From contig NHNV01000016.1 in assembly GCA_002785995.1 (NCBI GenBank), positions 248,001 to 312,000 of the forward strand: a stretch of 64,000 nt of DNA, written 5' to 3'. The DNA is from Mycosphaerelloides madeirae (lineage: Eukaryota > Ascomycota > Dothideomycetes > Mycosphaerellales > Mycosphaerellaceae). The notes beneath the pieces are model-generated. The model was given only the letters and a program-made list of their open reading frames with translations, was not told where the DNA came from and made no database searches. Made by a program: the position numbers and the translations under genes. Of the stretch, positions 18,634 to 30,890 are shown in pieces. Position 1 is the stretch's first letter; each line of letters starts with the position of its first letter.

Positions 18634-20319
18634 ATGGGCCGGCAACAATTCCTCACGCGTCTGGCACTAGGCCGCTCTGCCTTCGAGCATGTCAACGACA
18701 ACAATGACCTAGATGTGCCACCACGTCAAACCCAACAAGACCCAGACACTCATGACCAAGTCGAAGATGAGAGGCCGGGAATCTACGTGCAAAGATACGA
18801 CGCCAAAGGTCGCCCTTTCAACCCGTCCATCGACCAATTCAACGCCGAAATGAGAGCAGCCCAGAACGAAGCCTTGGAGCTGGTCGGTGTCGTGGAGCGA
18901 AAGGACCATTCCGATCGGGTGAACGAGCTCCGCCAGCGGTATGCCGGTGAGAGCAGATCGACCTTTCTCGCTGCGGAGCACGAACGTGGCGAATTGCTAG
19001 ACTTCGTGCTGACGCCTATCCGCTACCTTTCGCGTGCCTGGGTGGAAGCCTTTGTGCACCGCATCCAAATCGGCCTCTATGATCCAACCAGGCCGATGGT
19101 GAATATCTTACTCTCGGAATGGACGGCGATATGGTCGGGCGGCTTCAGAGTCTCTCTTGCGACTCTTTGCCCGGCCATGGGAGATATCGTTGCACATGCG
19201 CTCGTTCGGATACCTCTGACTATCGGAGCTGAATATATCACGAACGTGCTACAGAAATTGGTGAAGAAATGGCGTCTACCCCACAAGACGACGGCAGATC
19301 TCTACTACGGCCTTAGCATGGCCTTCGAAGCACTGCTCTTCGCAATCGACGTGGTCCTCCTCCCAATCGAATACCACGCCTTTGCCCAACGCTTGAGCCT
19401 CGCTCCACCTCTCCCACTGTTCCCGCCCCTGAAATTCTGCCTCCCTGGAAACCCAGACTCCTTCCACTCCTTCGGCTGGAAACCTCTCATCGGCTTCGCT
19501 CTCATCCGCACGCTCTCATCACCCGCCAGCCTCCTCCTCTTCCACAAACTCTTCCACTTCGACGAGGAAAACGAAGACGAGCCCATCTTCTCTTTTTTCA
19601 CCTCTTACCGCTATCCCCACATCAACGCTCACCCTGAAGACGACTACAAACAAGCCAAGCGCGACTTGGAAACCGACCCTTTTGGCTGGATGCTTCAGAA
19701 AGGCTATCAGATTCGCTCACACTTTCTGCGCTGGTGCGGCTGGAAGATCTTCGAAGAACAGACTAGTCGCGGTTATCCGGCGCACGAAGAAAACACGACG
19801 CTGATGACCAGACCTCCTATAGTGCGCGGCCAGTATGTGCCCAGGCAGGAGATCTACCGGTCAACGCACCTCGCGCATATGCCTGCACAGCATCTTGCGC
19901 AAGCCATCGATAAGCTCTACTCGCACATTGTAGTCCTGCCACTGGAGAGTCTGATGCTCCGGACCATTGCGGCGACATACATGTCTTCTCCACTGACAGC
20001 AAAGACGCGGCGAGCAGTCAAAGCGTCATCGCGGCTATACAGACCCTTCGGAGGCGGTCCTCTGGCGACGGTCATCCGCTCCCCAATCGACGTTTCTGCC
20101 TGGCTCTCGCTGGGATCCTACCTCTCCCGCCTCGGCCTCGCCCTAGCACTCAGCAGCTCCGTCGACATAGTCCTCTACTTCGGTGTCTACAGCTGCACTC
20201 GCCACATCGGCCTCACGTTCTTTGACTGGGGAAGAAACGACCAAATTGGAGGTTCAGCAGGAGTCGTCCCTGACTATCTTCGTAGTCACTGGGCCCTCGA
20301 GGATATCCACCACCCATGA
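18634..20319 (+). CDS. Unknown fungal membrane protein
   Basis: 561 residues from MGRQQFLTRLALGRSAF; an upstream in-frame ATG at 18613 would add seven residues. I do not recognise the family. Visible features: a polar N-terminal region (about 1-110) with several acidic stretches, then hydrophobic helices near WTAIWSGGFRVSLATLCPAM, ALLFAIDVVLLPIEYHAF, FGWKPLIGFALIRTLSSPAS and a C-terminal cluster LGLALALSSSVDIVLYFGVY. The many prolines between helices and the amphipathic spacing suggest an integral membrane protein, possibly of mitochondria or ER, but no targeting signal is obvious. The clean 1.7-kb frame and the codon pattern like its neighbours support it being real. It ends 192 bp from the convergent Rgd2-like gene. 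Confidence 0.7.
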   Translation: MGRQQFLTRLALGRSAFEHVNDNNDLDVPPRQTQQDPDTHDQVEDERPGIYVQRYDAKGRPFNPSIDQFNAEMRAAQNEALELVGVVERKDHSDRVNELRQRYAGESRSTFLAAEHERGELLDFVLTPIRYLSRAWVEAFVHRIQIGLYDPTRPMVNILLSEWTAIWSGGFRVSLATLCPAMGDIVAHALVRIPLTIGAEYITNVLQKLVKKWRLPHKTTADLYYGLSMAFEALLFAIDVVLLPIEYHAFAQRLSLAPPLPLFPPLKFCLPGNPDSFHSFGWKPLIGFALIRTLSSPASLLLFHKLFHFDEENEDEPIFSFFTSYRYPHINAHPEDDYKQAKRDLETDPFGWMLQKGYQIRSHFLRWCGWKIFEEQTSRGYPAHEENTTLMTRPPIVRGQYVPRQEIYRSTHLAHMPAQHLAQAIDKLYSHIVVLPLESLMLRTIAATYMSSPLTAKTRRAVKASSRLYRPFGGGPLATVIRSPIDVSAWLSLGSYLSRLGLALALSSSVDIVLYFGVYSCTRHIGLTFFDWGRNDQIGGSAGVVPDYLRSHWALEDIHHP

Positions 20320-20511
20320 AGCAAAGCTCCTCCACGAACAACAATATATATCTACACATACACAAAGGCACATGCAGTCTTCATCACGCCCATTCAAACG
20401 CCGCGGCACGCCTTCGCTCAAACCTGTACAGACACCTCAGATGGGCGTTTTCGAACTCGTTCTGGCCGGAAACCGAATCATCGAATGATCAAGCTCGCTA
20501 GGGTTCCACTC

Positions 20512-23500
20512 CTAATCGAAGTCCATCGGCTTGTCCTCGAGCTGTACACCAATACTCTCGTGCTTCGCGGCAGTATCGGCAGTGTTAGAGTCGCTACTTG
20601 CAGCACTCTGTCGATTGAGTCCACCAGCGGTACCTCGTCGGGGATATGCGCGACGAGTGAAACTATCCTTCTTCGTTGGCGTGCCGTCAGAGATTGTCGA
20701 GTCAACAGGGGACTGGACCTCCTCCGCATTCATGATCTTGTATCTCGACGCGGGTGGTTTGATACTGCTAGCCGTATTGGATGGATCGGAAGTCGGTGCC
20801 GATGACTTTACTCCGGGTGTCGAATCCATAGAGCTGGAATAGAAGTGACCGTGGCTTATGAAGTCCGAGGGCGAGTTTATAGACGCGGACATCTTTGCTC
20901 CTCCGGCTTTTTGGGCTTCCGTTGCACTGCGCTCTCGACCCTTGACGTCTCCATCTTGTTCACGGGGCGGAGGCTGATGAAAGGATCCGTTGGGCTTCTC
21001 GTCTTTCGGCGGCGTCGGCGGGTTTTGCCTGCCACCTGGCGGGCTCTGTGGGATACTCAAGCTGTCGCGGTGGCTCGAGGTGACCGATGTCGTTGGCGAC
21101 ATAACCCTACCCGCATTCTGTGCAGCAGTGGTGTTGACAGGGAATCTGGTCACAGGCCCTCTGCTGCGGTCTCTACGATGGCCATTGTCTGCTAAGGGGG
21201 TTCTGGAGCCGGGCTCGGGACTGTTGGCCCGACTTCTTGTGCCGCCGGCATTGTTGGCTTGTTGTGCAGCAGCAATTGCACGCTGCCGTTCCTCCATATG
21301 CTCTCGCCGCTTCGACTCGTCTGTGCTGACCGCGCGTGTAGCTCGGGTTGATCCAGAAGCCGTGTGGGTCAGCGAGGACTGGCGCTTCAGTTCTCCAAAG
21401 ATGGCGTCCTTATGAGCAAACAGGTCCCTGAGCAATCGAACATTGTACTTCTCGTTCATGCTTAATCCCGTTTCCTGCTTTGGGCGCATGATGCAGGGTG
21501 CCAACACGGTTGCCAGCTTCGCAACGTACGCCTCGTCTGCGCTGGTGAGCTCAATCAACCTAGTAAAGTGCGTGATAAGAGCATCGAGTGTAGCGATGTT
21601 CGCCAGTCTCAATTGTCCCAGTGTCGACTGGATCACCTGTATACGCGCCGCTTCCGAGGTGGTTTGCGATGTGGTCGTGTAGATGGTCTTGATGATTTCG
21701 TAGACGTGAGAGCTCACAAGGCTGTCTGGGAGCTCGAGCAAGTACAGCTTGAGGACGGCTGCCACAATCGGGACTTCGTACTTCTCCAATAATTGAGGCG
21801 GGACAACCTTGCCAGTGTTGACCTGGCTCCGGAGATGGTGTGTGGCTGCGAGTGGCACATCCACAACCCATATACTGCGCCGTGCCTCGTCGCCTTCAAG
21901 GTCAGGATAGTGCGAGTCGAGGAAGGTCAAGATCGTCGTAATGACCAGCGGTACTCGCTTTCTGTCGCTCCTCGCTCGGGCCTCAATGTCAACGCCGAAG
22001 GTCTGCTCGTCATTGTTGTTGTAGTAGTTTTCGTAGACCGTAACTTTTGGCAGGAACTGGCCGGTTCGGTAATTCTCCAGCATGTATCTCAAATCACCCA
22101 GTGGCTGCACAGTCTCTTGGAACAGCATCATGTTATCCACGGTGGATTGTAGAGATGGGATGACATTGCTGATGGCGCCACTGAAGTCCAGGATAACGCT
22201 CTTGATGGCCTTCAATCTGTCCAATTCACAACGCTCCATAAATTTCATATGGTCGATCATGGCCTCTTCCAGACTGCAGCGAAGACCATCCAGCTTCTTC
22301 ACGGCAGCCTTGTAGCGCTCATCAGCTTCACGCGCCTCTCTCCGCAGTTTTTCCGCAGGTGTCTCGTTCGGATGTGCGTTGTTGAGTGGGTTCCAGCCCC
22401 CAAGGTATTCGCTGACACGATCTCCGATCACGGGACTGCCTGGAATCGAACCGTCTGAGCCAGTAGACATAATGGTCGAAGTGCGATTGAGTAGATTCGG
22501 CCGCTTCTCCGGGATGCCAGTAATCTGGAACACCTTTGGCCGCCACTGGTAGCTCATCCGGCTGCTGTTTGCAAATGTGCTGCCCATATTACCCACCAGA
22601 CGGAGAAATCCATGTCCTATGAGGTCTTGCCCGATGCGCTCCGCATAAGCGACACTGGTGGCGCCCAAATGCTTCTGGATGTACTCTGTGATCTCGGCTC
22701 CAGTAGTCACATTTTGGTACGTGCCAATGATGGGCACCTTGAGCTCACCAAGCCGAATGGTGTCAAGTATATGCGTCAGGATCTTCTTGATCTGCTCCGG
22801 CTGGTATGTCTCGTCACCAATGTCTATAGGTTCCGGCTCTGGCTCCTCCTCATCCACTTTGATGCTCGGCACGCTCGTGGGACCAGGTTTTGGCGAGCCA
22901 GTCGCTGCGCTCGAGTTTGGATCTTGAAATGCAAGCTTTTCCTCTTCGTCCAGATCCTCAACTCTTCTGCATTTGTTGTAGTATGCACTTCGGTACTGTC
23001 GTACGGTCTCCGCCTGTCGGTCATGTGCCTTGATACGGCCCTGTAGATCATCCTGGCTGTTCTGTACACGTGCGGCGTGCTGGTCGCACCACCTGCCGAA
23101 AGGATTGACTACCAGCTCGCGAATATTCGATGCAATTTTGCGGTGGTTTCGCGAGGCTTCGCCCATCTCTGAGCGAACACCTTCGTACGCCTGCCCAGTG
23201 TCAACGCTTGTTCAATGACCACGTCAGAGGGGATCCTACCTTCTTCAGGCTAGCTCCATCATCTCGCTGGAAGCCTCCGTCTATCCTATTCGTAGCAGTG
23301 TCTATTTCGCCAAGCTTTTGTCCATAGGTGTCTTCTGCCTCTGCGCGCATCTGCGCGATCGTGAGCATCTGATCATTCTCTTGCACGCCCTGTTGCAATT
23401 TGGCGAAAAGTACGCCGAGACCTACGAACAGTTAGCGGATCACTGGATATTGTGTGACGCTGCCTCGGAGAGGCTGGCTGGCTGACTGACCTCCTGCGTA

Positions 23501-23536
23501 GTCCGAAGACCAGAAGGAATTGGCAAAGGTGCTCAT
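20512..23536 (-). CDS. RGD2: F-BAR/DEP/RhoGAP protein, Rgd2-like
   Basis: Three exons, complement of 20512-23190, 23240-23421 and 23491-23536 (introns 49 and 69 bp), 968 residues. The N terminus MSTFANSFWSSDYAGGLGVL continues into a membrane-bending F-BAR domain (about 1-370) with a DEP domain inserted at about 204-299 (LGATSVAYAERIGQDLIGHG). The RhoGAP domain spans about 472-655 (FGVDIEARAR... LLEKYEVPIVAAVLKLYLLE). This order is that of Rgd2, a GAP for Cdc42/Rho5 at sites of polarised growth. The position of the usual GAP arginine finger reads RRSIWVVDVP (513-522) instead of a GIFRxSG-type loop. The last 310 residues are disordered, serine/proline rich, as in other fungal GAPs, with many potential kinase sites. 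Confidence 0.9.
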
Positions 23537-24248
23537 GGCGGGCGGCTGAAGGAGTCTTCCCAGGTATAGGTGTCAAATGCGACTGAAGTTGAATGTATTG
23601 CGATCCAAAGGTGTCACGGACTGCCCGGTTTCCAGCATACAAACGAGGGGATGGAAAGTTGTGTGGTTTGCCGGCGAGTGGAAGTGCGTTACCAGGTTTT
23701 CATAGTAGACGTAGGTGGTCGTTGAATCCAAGAACGGGCTGCAAAGGAGGATGTAGCCAGGTGGTGAGTGCTCAGGCGCGTGAAGGTAGTCAGGAGAGGC
23801 TGCGCAGAGAGGAAGTCGCCAGCCAGCAGTCGCAAGCGCCTTCGGTTCGTATCGCAGCTTGAACCAGGATCGTGTGCCATTCAGGGTTCCCGGCGAGGCT
23901 GTTCCCGCAGTGGCGTTTCCGTGCAGGGGCGGAAGAAACAAATATTTCACCACGTTGTTAACACACAGGATGATATGATATGCGAGTATTTAAGAGATGA
24001 AAATGGGATAGCAGGAAAATCAAGGAATATCGACAGTCACAATTCATGGCTGGGGCGAGGTGAGGTCACTGCCGCGTTTCTCCAACGGCTTGGCAGACAC
24101 GTGAAAGAAAGCGCGATAGAGAAGCTGGGGACGCGCCTGCCTTCTGATTGGCCAATGCCTTCGCTTCAACATTCACAATCACCATCACAGTCCAAACCCA
24201 GAGATACCACATCGGCAAGCAGGGAAAAGGACAGACAGCGACATCGCG
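23537..24248. promoter_or_regulatory. Divergent promoter region, RGD2-like / coiled-coil gene
   Basis: About 710 bp between opposite starts. No gene supported inside it. An AT-rich segment at 23935-24020 (ATATTTCACC... GATATGATATGCGAGTATTT) could contain core promoter elements; nothing more specific is seen. Confidence 0.35.
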
Positions 24249-24804
24249 ATGGCGCAGACAAGAGCCAAGAAGCAGAGCAAGCCGCCACCGAAGCACGTCG
24301 ACTCGGATGCGGATAGCGACGATGAACTAACCCAGAGCCAGAAGGCCTCGCAAAGCGTCTCCCACAAGACCATCGAGAACGTCGTTCGCAAGCAGCAGGA
24401 GCAAGTATGTCTTCTCCCCAGACACCACACCTTGCACACAGCCCGCTGACCCTGCATCTCGCAGGCCAAAGCACGTCGTACCCAGCGAGAGCAAGAGATC
24501 GAAGCCCATCGCAAGCAGCGTCTGGCAAAAGCCCAGCAGAAGATGGACGAATGCCGCCGCAACCACAGAGCCAGCATGTAAGCATATATGTGTATTCATC
24601 CTCTTTCTCCTCCTCCTGACTCGCCATCGCAGTGAAGGAATCCGGAAGCCAAAAATCGATCGTCTGCGTGCGCTCCTATCTAAGAAGCGAGAACTCGAAG
24701 CCGAGCTCGTCCGACACCAGGGAGAAGTCAACGACTGGCACAAACGCACCCTCGAACAGGTCCAGTTCGCCGTGGCCGGTCGTCTCAAGGCTCTGGCGGA
24801 CTGA
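24249..24804 (+). CDS. Small lysine/arginine-rich coiled-coil protein
   Basis: Three exons, 24249-24404, 24465-24577 and 24633-24804, giving 146 residues. Introns of 60 and 55 bp have GTATGT...GCAG and GTAAGC...GCAG ends with CTGAC branch points, and frame is kept across both. The protein starts MAQTRAKKQSKPPPKHVDSD, has an acidic patch SDADSDDEL, and then an almost continuous charged helix (KARRTQREQEIEAHRKQRLA, LLSKKRELEAELVRHQGEVN) ending FAVAGRLKALAD. Such a small coiled coil could be a subunit of a nuclear or cytoskeletal complex, but I do not recognise the family and no domain is visible. It is missed entirely by single-frame ORF calling because of the introns. Confidence 0.75.
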
Positions 24805-26203
24805 AGGAAACGGAAGGGAGATGCCAAGGAGGTACATCCGTAAGTCCATCTGTCTTCCCAAGAACGAGTCGTCCACATCGGCTGATGTCCGCGGTAGATG
24901 GCCTTCTGCTTCCAAATCGCGAAACGACTAAAGATCTTGGGACCCGGAGCAACCATGGCGATGGCGTCAAGACTCGACCACCCATCGTCTCATTCGCTCG
25001 GTACATGCCCCATTCGGTAGCTGCCGTAGCCTCGCTGCTCGCTGCTCTTTCGCTGCTGGTCAAAAAGCAGCTAAAAAAGATCATCCCAAGAGGCACAGAA
25101 TGCTAATTCGCACCATCAATTTCACAGAGTCCAGTCCCGAACACACCGTTAAAATCCTGGCTCGTACCGAGCGCGCCCGGAATTTGGCGGATCGTCACCA
25201 CTGCAGGAGAGTACCGCGGTACTCAAGAAAAGAGACGGTGAAAAATGCCGATGCTGCTGTAGATGGAAAAATGCAAAGATGTCTCTCACATGCTCGACGG
25301 AGAAAAATCCCGGATTGTGAAACATGGGAAAAAAGAAGAGCCTCGTCGCTTGCGCTAAACCTTTACCAACGCTTAAAAGACACTCTGCACCGCCACACTT
25401 TTCCAATCCGGTATAGCCCAGTTCCAAGTGAACGCTTCCCTAGCCAACTTTCTATCCAGCAAAGCCCGAAATTGTCAACCGTCCTTTTCCCCTTCAGCCA
25501 ATCTAATTTATTGTACGAAGTAATTACGAGCAAGAGCGTCTCCCAGGAACGAGCGAAGAAGACCTCGAAGTTCCATCAATACGACGCATCTCTTGCTCAA
25601 AGTCCGCTGTCCTGGCTGTCGGGATTTCTACGTGACATAGATTTAAACATATACCCTTGTTCAATTAGCCTTGTTCGGTCTCGTGACACCTTCTGGGTCT
25701 GCAGAATGGTCTCGGCACGAGATCATGCAACGGTGTCTCGTGTGCTCGTCCAGACTACAAGATAAGTTCGTTGCATCACACATCTGCCAATCAATATGGG
25801 TACAGTCAATGTGGGACAAGATGAACGAAGAATGATGCTTTTGAATATGTTGCCACCTTGTTCAAAAGGGCCGCGTTGACCGTCGTGCAGACAGGACTTC
25901 TCCGTCGCGGCCGTTATTACAGCATGATGCTTCTAGGCGCTATGCGTGGAACAACCGAATGCGACCCAACCCATGCTCAACAACGAACCGACTTATCGTC
26001 CGCTCAGGCTGATGCTGCCCAACGCTGCCCGGCGTCCAGCTCCTGATCCAAATAGTGACGATGTCGGCAAAACTCCCTCGCTATGCAATGCGATTTGATA
26101 CGAGCCTGCGTGTGCACGAGCCCAACGGCAAAATGCCTCTCCATCCTGGGAGAAACTTCACTATCCAAGGTTCCTCGAGTAGTATCATTCCAACTCTTCA
26201 TAA
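24805..26203. other. 1.4-kb intergenic, no gene supported
   Basis: Lies between the coiled-coil gene and the stop of the YTH gene. The longest frame (25100-25765, plus) is of poor composition, rich in basic residues and serine with no domain. The stretch around 25440-25700 is AT-richer than the surrounding genes. No RNA gene or mobile element recognised. Confidence 0.45.
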
Positions 26204-28018
26204 TCATCGATATGGCAATCCGGCTTGTGGGGGAACAGTTGGGCCGCCAGATGGGCCGGGTGACGGACGGTGGAACATTTGCACGAGCCGTCTGCCAACG
26301 CTAGGCTCCAACTCCGTGCCGTCGCGTGCAATCTTCACCTCTCGATTCGCGTTCCAGGGGTTCCGGAGACCTCTGGTCCTGTAGAATGGCAGTCGGTTCG
26401 TGGACATCCATTCAATCTGGAACTGCTTGCCCCAGTTCTGCCCTGAGGTGCCGCTGGCTTTGTCGGGCGACCCTTCCTCGTCCTCCACGTGGTCTGCCTC
26501 CCAGAATATGGTCCCGCGCGCCGAGTCGTCAATGATACGCCCTTTGGGCGCCGTCGCGGTCGCAGGTGTTGGAATGGACTGAGGAGCTCCTGCTGGGTCC
26601 GCAGGTGCTTCTTCTGAGGCTGGAGCCGAGGAGAGACTTACAGGCTCACCGGAAATAGCAGAGGCCATGCGTGCATATCCAAAATATTCTCCTGACTTGT
26701 TGGCTGAGAAGATCAAATAGACATTCTCTGCTTGCTCGTATGCGCGATTCAACGAGTTTTCGTTGTGGGACTGCGTTGCCCAAATCCCATTCCTTACACT
26801 CGCTTCTAGGTCTTGTGCCGTAAGACTCTTGACAATGAAATACTTCTCTGGGACCTTTTCGCCTGGTGTCGGAGTGGGTGGTGCAGTCGACTCTGTGGCT
26901 GGTTCAGACGAGCTTCGCGCAATTGTCGGACTCACAGGTTCGCTTTCTTCTCGCGTGGCAGGCGGTGGTGAAAGTGAGGACTCGGCAGAGTGAGGCTCTG
27001 ATGACTCGGAAGTTTGCGTAGCAGATGTCGACGTTGTGCCCCTTCGTAATCTGCAGACCAATCGTACTCCGTGAAAGCGCGAATCGTGGAATCGAGTCAT
27101 GGCAGCGACGCACGCTGCCTCCGTGCGGTAGTTTACAAACGCGCAGTTGCTCTTTGCGATTAAGAACACGCTCTCGATATCGTTGGTCGCATCGCGGGAG
27201 AAATGGTCCTTCAAATCCATGACCATTGCGGATGGAGGTAAGTTGCCAACCCACAGCGCATGTCCAGACTGTTTCGGTTTACGCGGCGGTCCACGAGGAA
27301 AGTTAGGGATCGGTGCGGAATCTGCAGTGGAACCTCGTCGAATGAATTGATCTGTAAGATCAATCAGTTCATGGTTTTTATTTCAACAAACCCAGACTTA
27401 CTCATATCCGCTGACATCCCAGCTGGCATCATGAATTGCTGCTGGGCGAACCTGGGATCGATGGGAGAGAACTGTACAGGACTGATTCCGTAGCCATAAG
27501 GGTCAACGGGTGAATACTGCATCTGCCCGGGCATCGGGAAGCCTTGCTGCCTCTGAATCGGACTTGCGCCTCCGTACTGCGCTCCCATCATCTGCTGTTG
27601 TTGTGCTCTCGCTAGAATGGTAGGATCGGCGAACTGTGGTCGTTGTGCTGAAGCGTACATAGGGGGTGGCGGCTGAAATTGATTCGGGGAAGTAAGTCCT
27701 GATGCGGGATCTTGACTTCCATACGAACGTCCGCTCATCGAAGGCTGGCCTCCCTGTGGTAGGGCGCAGGCCATGGCTGCCATGTCGAAGGTCTGTTGAT
27801 GGGCATACTGGCCGATATTCTGCTGAGATGGATGTTGCTGCGATTGGACCAGATATTCCAACTGCGACTGAAACGGCGCACTACCACGGGTCAGATGCGG
27901 CTGTTGAGCGTGATTTGACATACCTCTGCTGTTGCTGCTGAGGCTGCGGGTAGGGTGGGCTGGTGGTAGATGAATCGTCGACGTCCTGGTGGGAGGAACT
28001 GGGGTCACGGCCGGACAT
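26204..28018 (-). CDS. RRM + YTH domain RNA-binding protein (m6A-reader type)
   Basis: Three exons, complement of 26204-27351, 27402-27880 and 27924-28018 (introns 50 and 43 bp); 573 residues. The first 190 residues are glutamine/proline rich (several QQQ runs, YGYGISPVQFSPIDPRFA) and probably disordered. An RRM follows at about 222-300, with RNP2 LWVGNL and RNP1 CAFVNY. The YTH domain covers about 359-560: KYFIVKSLTAQDLEASV, GIWATQSHNE (W382), FGYARM, then a loop of about 70 residues, and WGKQFQIEWMSTNRLPF (W506) with NPWNANREVKIARDGTELEP. W382 and W506 align with the tryptophans that form the methyl-adenine cage in YTH proteins. RRM plus YTH fusion is the form seen in filamentous ascomycetes. 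Likely role: reading N6-methyladenosine in RNA, in the nucleus or cytoplasm; target transcripts unknown. Confidence 0.9.
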
Positions 28019-30890
28019 TATCAATAACTAGCGTTCGGGGGGAAACATGCGGGCAGCCGTTGCAAAAGCTAAGCAGTGATGATAGTAGGAAAGTGCAGTC
28101 GTGGAAAGCGGCAAGGCAGTTGAACGAATAACAACAATGCAGCAGAACAGCAAGCCTTAAAGAAAGATGGCACTCGTGCACTAGCACTACTGTACAGAAG
28201 GCGGGCTGCTGTGTAACGGGCCAGTGGGAAGGCTAGATGCTGCCGATCCTAGAGAAAGATTGAAGGGACGAGAGGCGCAGGTAGGCTAAGGTAGGTAATC
28301 GGCAGACACAGGACTGGGAATTCACGTATTGGATGGATGGATGGAGCTCCCGACGGCCATCGCTCCTGCCTGCTCCACCTCGTCTACTGCCTTCCTTGCT
28401 CGCCCTGCACCTGCAGTCTAGAGCACGGAACAGCTGCCGAGCCACCGCAGGCGGGTACATCCATGAGGCAAGGACGAAGGACGGCCGAGCGAGGACGGCG
28501 CACATGACGGTATCATTGACCTGGTAAGTTGAGCGGCTTCGGAATCGTGGTGGCAGACGTGGTGGTAGTCGTATCATAGCCGTCGTGGTCGTCGATTGCT
28601 AGCCGTACGGTAGTTAGTTAGTCTCGTCGTTGTCGTTAATCATCGTCTGCGGCTCGCCGTCGAATGAGATGAACAGACGAACATACCCGGCGGCGACCAG
28701 CCACTCAGCCAATGCAGCCACATCCGCTACCAGCAAGAACGCAGCAGAAATAGATAGGCATGACGACGAACGATTCTTTGGGGACTGTTGGGCGCATCTA
28801 CGCCACCAAACCGCGAGCCCGCATAGCGCCAGGCGACGTACCGCAGACCCAAGATGCTGGGGAGACTACCTTGGAAGCTTGGAACAGCCTGAGGCTATTT
28901 GCCATACCGGCGCAGGGGTAGAATCTCTCTCTATTGCTTCCAGACTACTACTGGCTGACGAGCATGAGCCTCTTGCATCTGCGCAGAGGGCCAGCTCAAG
29001 TCGGAGCAGGGCGGCGTGGTGGGACCTTCCATATTGCGCTACGCACCAGTGCGTCTAGTGCATGCAATGTCCGATCCGCCTCGCCACCGCGGCGCACTCT
29101 GTTACACATGGCTTGCGTGCGATGATGCCTTGGTTTTGATTGCTGCTGTTGGTGGTCGTTCGTCTATCCTGGCTCTGCCGTGATGAGAGGGGAAAGTGGA
29201 GAGATATTGCCACCGCGCTAGGCGTTACGAGCACCACGAAGCCGGGGCCATTGGGTTTGTAGGGTTTATCTCGGGTGGACGAGGTGAGGTTTACGTGTCG
29301 CCGTTGCCGTGAAAGACGAATCAGGGGCGGAGAAGGGCATTCCAAACAGAAGCGTCGAAAGCAGTCCCGGCAGCTTTGCAAGGATATGAACCTTGTGGCG
29401 GGGGTGTGCGTGGCTGTGGCGTTCTCGACAACCACGGAGTCCGCGAAAGTTGCAAGCAAGCAGCAGTGGTAACAGCAACGTGACTAGAGGCACCTCGTTT
29501 GCAAATATCTCCTCATTGATAACGTATGATGTTCGGAACGACAGCATTGTGTAATAAGAGCAACGTGGTGTGCCTATGTATGGTCCCTTGGACGACGGAG
29601 AAGAAAAGCTCACGCACGGTACCGTCTGCATGGGAACGACGGAACCACCGAACGACGGTAAACGACGTCCAAGTTTTCTTCACAAGCACATATTCTACGA
29701 CTAGCAGGCGGCTCTTGAGATCGGCATCGGATCGGACGCCGTGGCTCTTTCGTACGATGGAGATTCGCGATGATATCCGCGGTCGAGCCAGACAGACGTT
29801 GTTCATGTGCAACAGCTTCACGACATTCAGAGCAGCCCGACCGAGCATGCGCGAGCGTCTTCTCGAACTCATGGGAGACAGCGTCCGCGCACACAGATGA
29901 CGCTGTTCCTCTAAGCCTTCACAGCGAAGAGAGAGATGGAGTGTGACACCGGCCTCACCTCCGCTCAAGCGAGGGCGCCGCAAGACCCTGGAACTTCTCA
30001 AGTCGTTCCCGTCGTTGTGGCTGGAGTTTGCATCGTCGTCATCGTGCATATAGGGCTGCTCTGACCTGCCTGAACGGGCCGATTACTACGAGGGTGTATC
30101 GAAGGATATCTTCACATCTGCTGCCGAAGGAGTCAGTCATCAAGCATCGGTCATATCTCACATGTATCCAGAGACGCAACTCTCTTGTCGATGCCCGCGC
30201 CTTCCACCAACAGCAGCGAGACACAATCGCTCTTTCCGATCGTTCCTGGAGCACTAGGTCGAATTGTCATCTCAAATGCAACCAGCCACACCTGCCACGT
30301 GCTCGTCTCGCCGCAAAGGTTCGATCGTCGTCCTGGAAAGCCAATCTCGAGGGAGATGTCGCAAGATCGCCCTTACCGCCTAGTGCCTCAGGTCCGGAAC
30401 ATCACTTCTTGGTAACTGCAAGAGGCAGTTGCTCCGAGCCTCCGCATTGCCCCGTAAACTCACCTCGAGAGTAGTCAAGATTCCACACGCGCGTGGCCCG
30501 TCTGCCCCGTCTGCAAGAACCCTACAAGCCCTTCAACGCGAAAGCTTTTCCTCGGCGAGCGTGTCAGACGTCAGCGATATGCTTAAACCTCGACATCTCA
30601 TCGCTCCGAGGCTACGGTATGCGGCCAAGTGTGCAGCACGGCGGCATGTGATCTTCAAAGTAACTGCAGTAGCATGCATACCTCGAGCATCGGCCCGGAA
30701 TGATACATGTATTGCGCTCATCACGCCAGACCGCTTCTTCAACCACATAATCTCTATATCTGGTGTCCAATGCGACATGTCGATCGATTTGCGTGCATAC
30801 TTTGAAAACTGGAATTTGGAAGCTCGTTCTTGGTCCTGGATCTTGGTTCATCAACATGCCAAGTCTGCCAGTTGTCAGCCGCGGGACCCC
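28019..30890. other. 2.9-kb gap between YTH gene start and STT4 stop
   Basis: No coding region can be supported. Open frames are short, overlap on both strands and show no domains. C/T-rich and GTGGTGGTAGTCG-like low-complexity stretches occur near 28330-28620, consistent with promoter or long 5'-leader DNA of the YTH gene. A non-coding RNA gene cannot be excluded from sequence alone. Confidence 0.45.

Noticed and set aside
25100..25765. 221-codon plus-strand frame
   Set aside because: Composition is unlike neighbouring genes and no domain, signal or homology-like motif is visible.
29513..30049. 178-codon minus-strand frame
   Set aside because: Overlaps equally long frames on the plus strand, arginine-rich as expected by chance, no recognisable segment.
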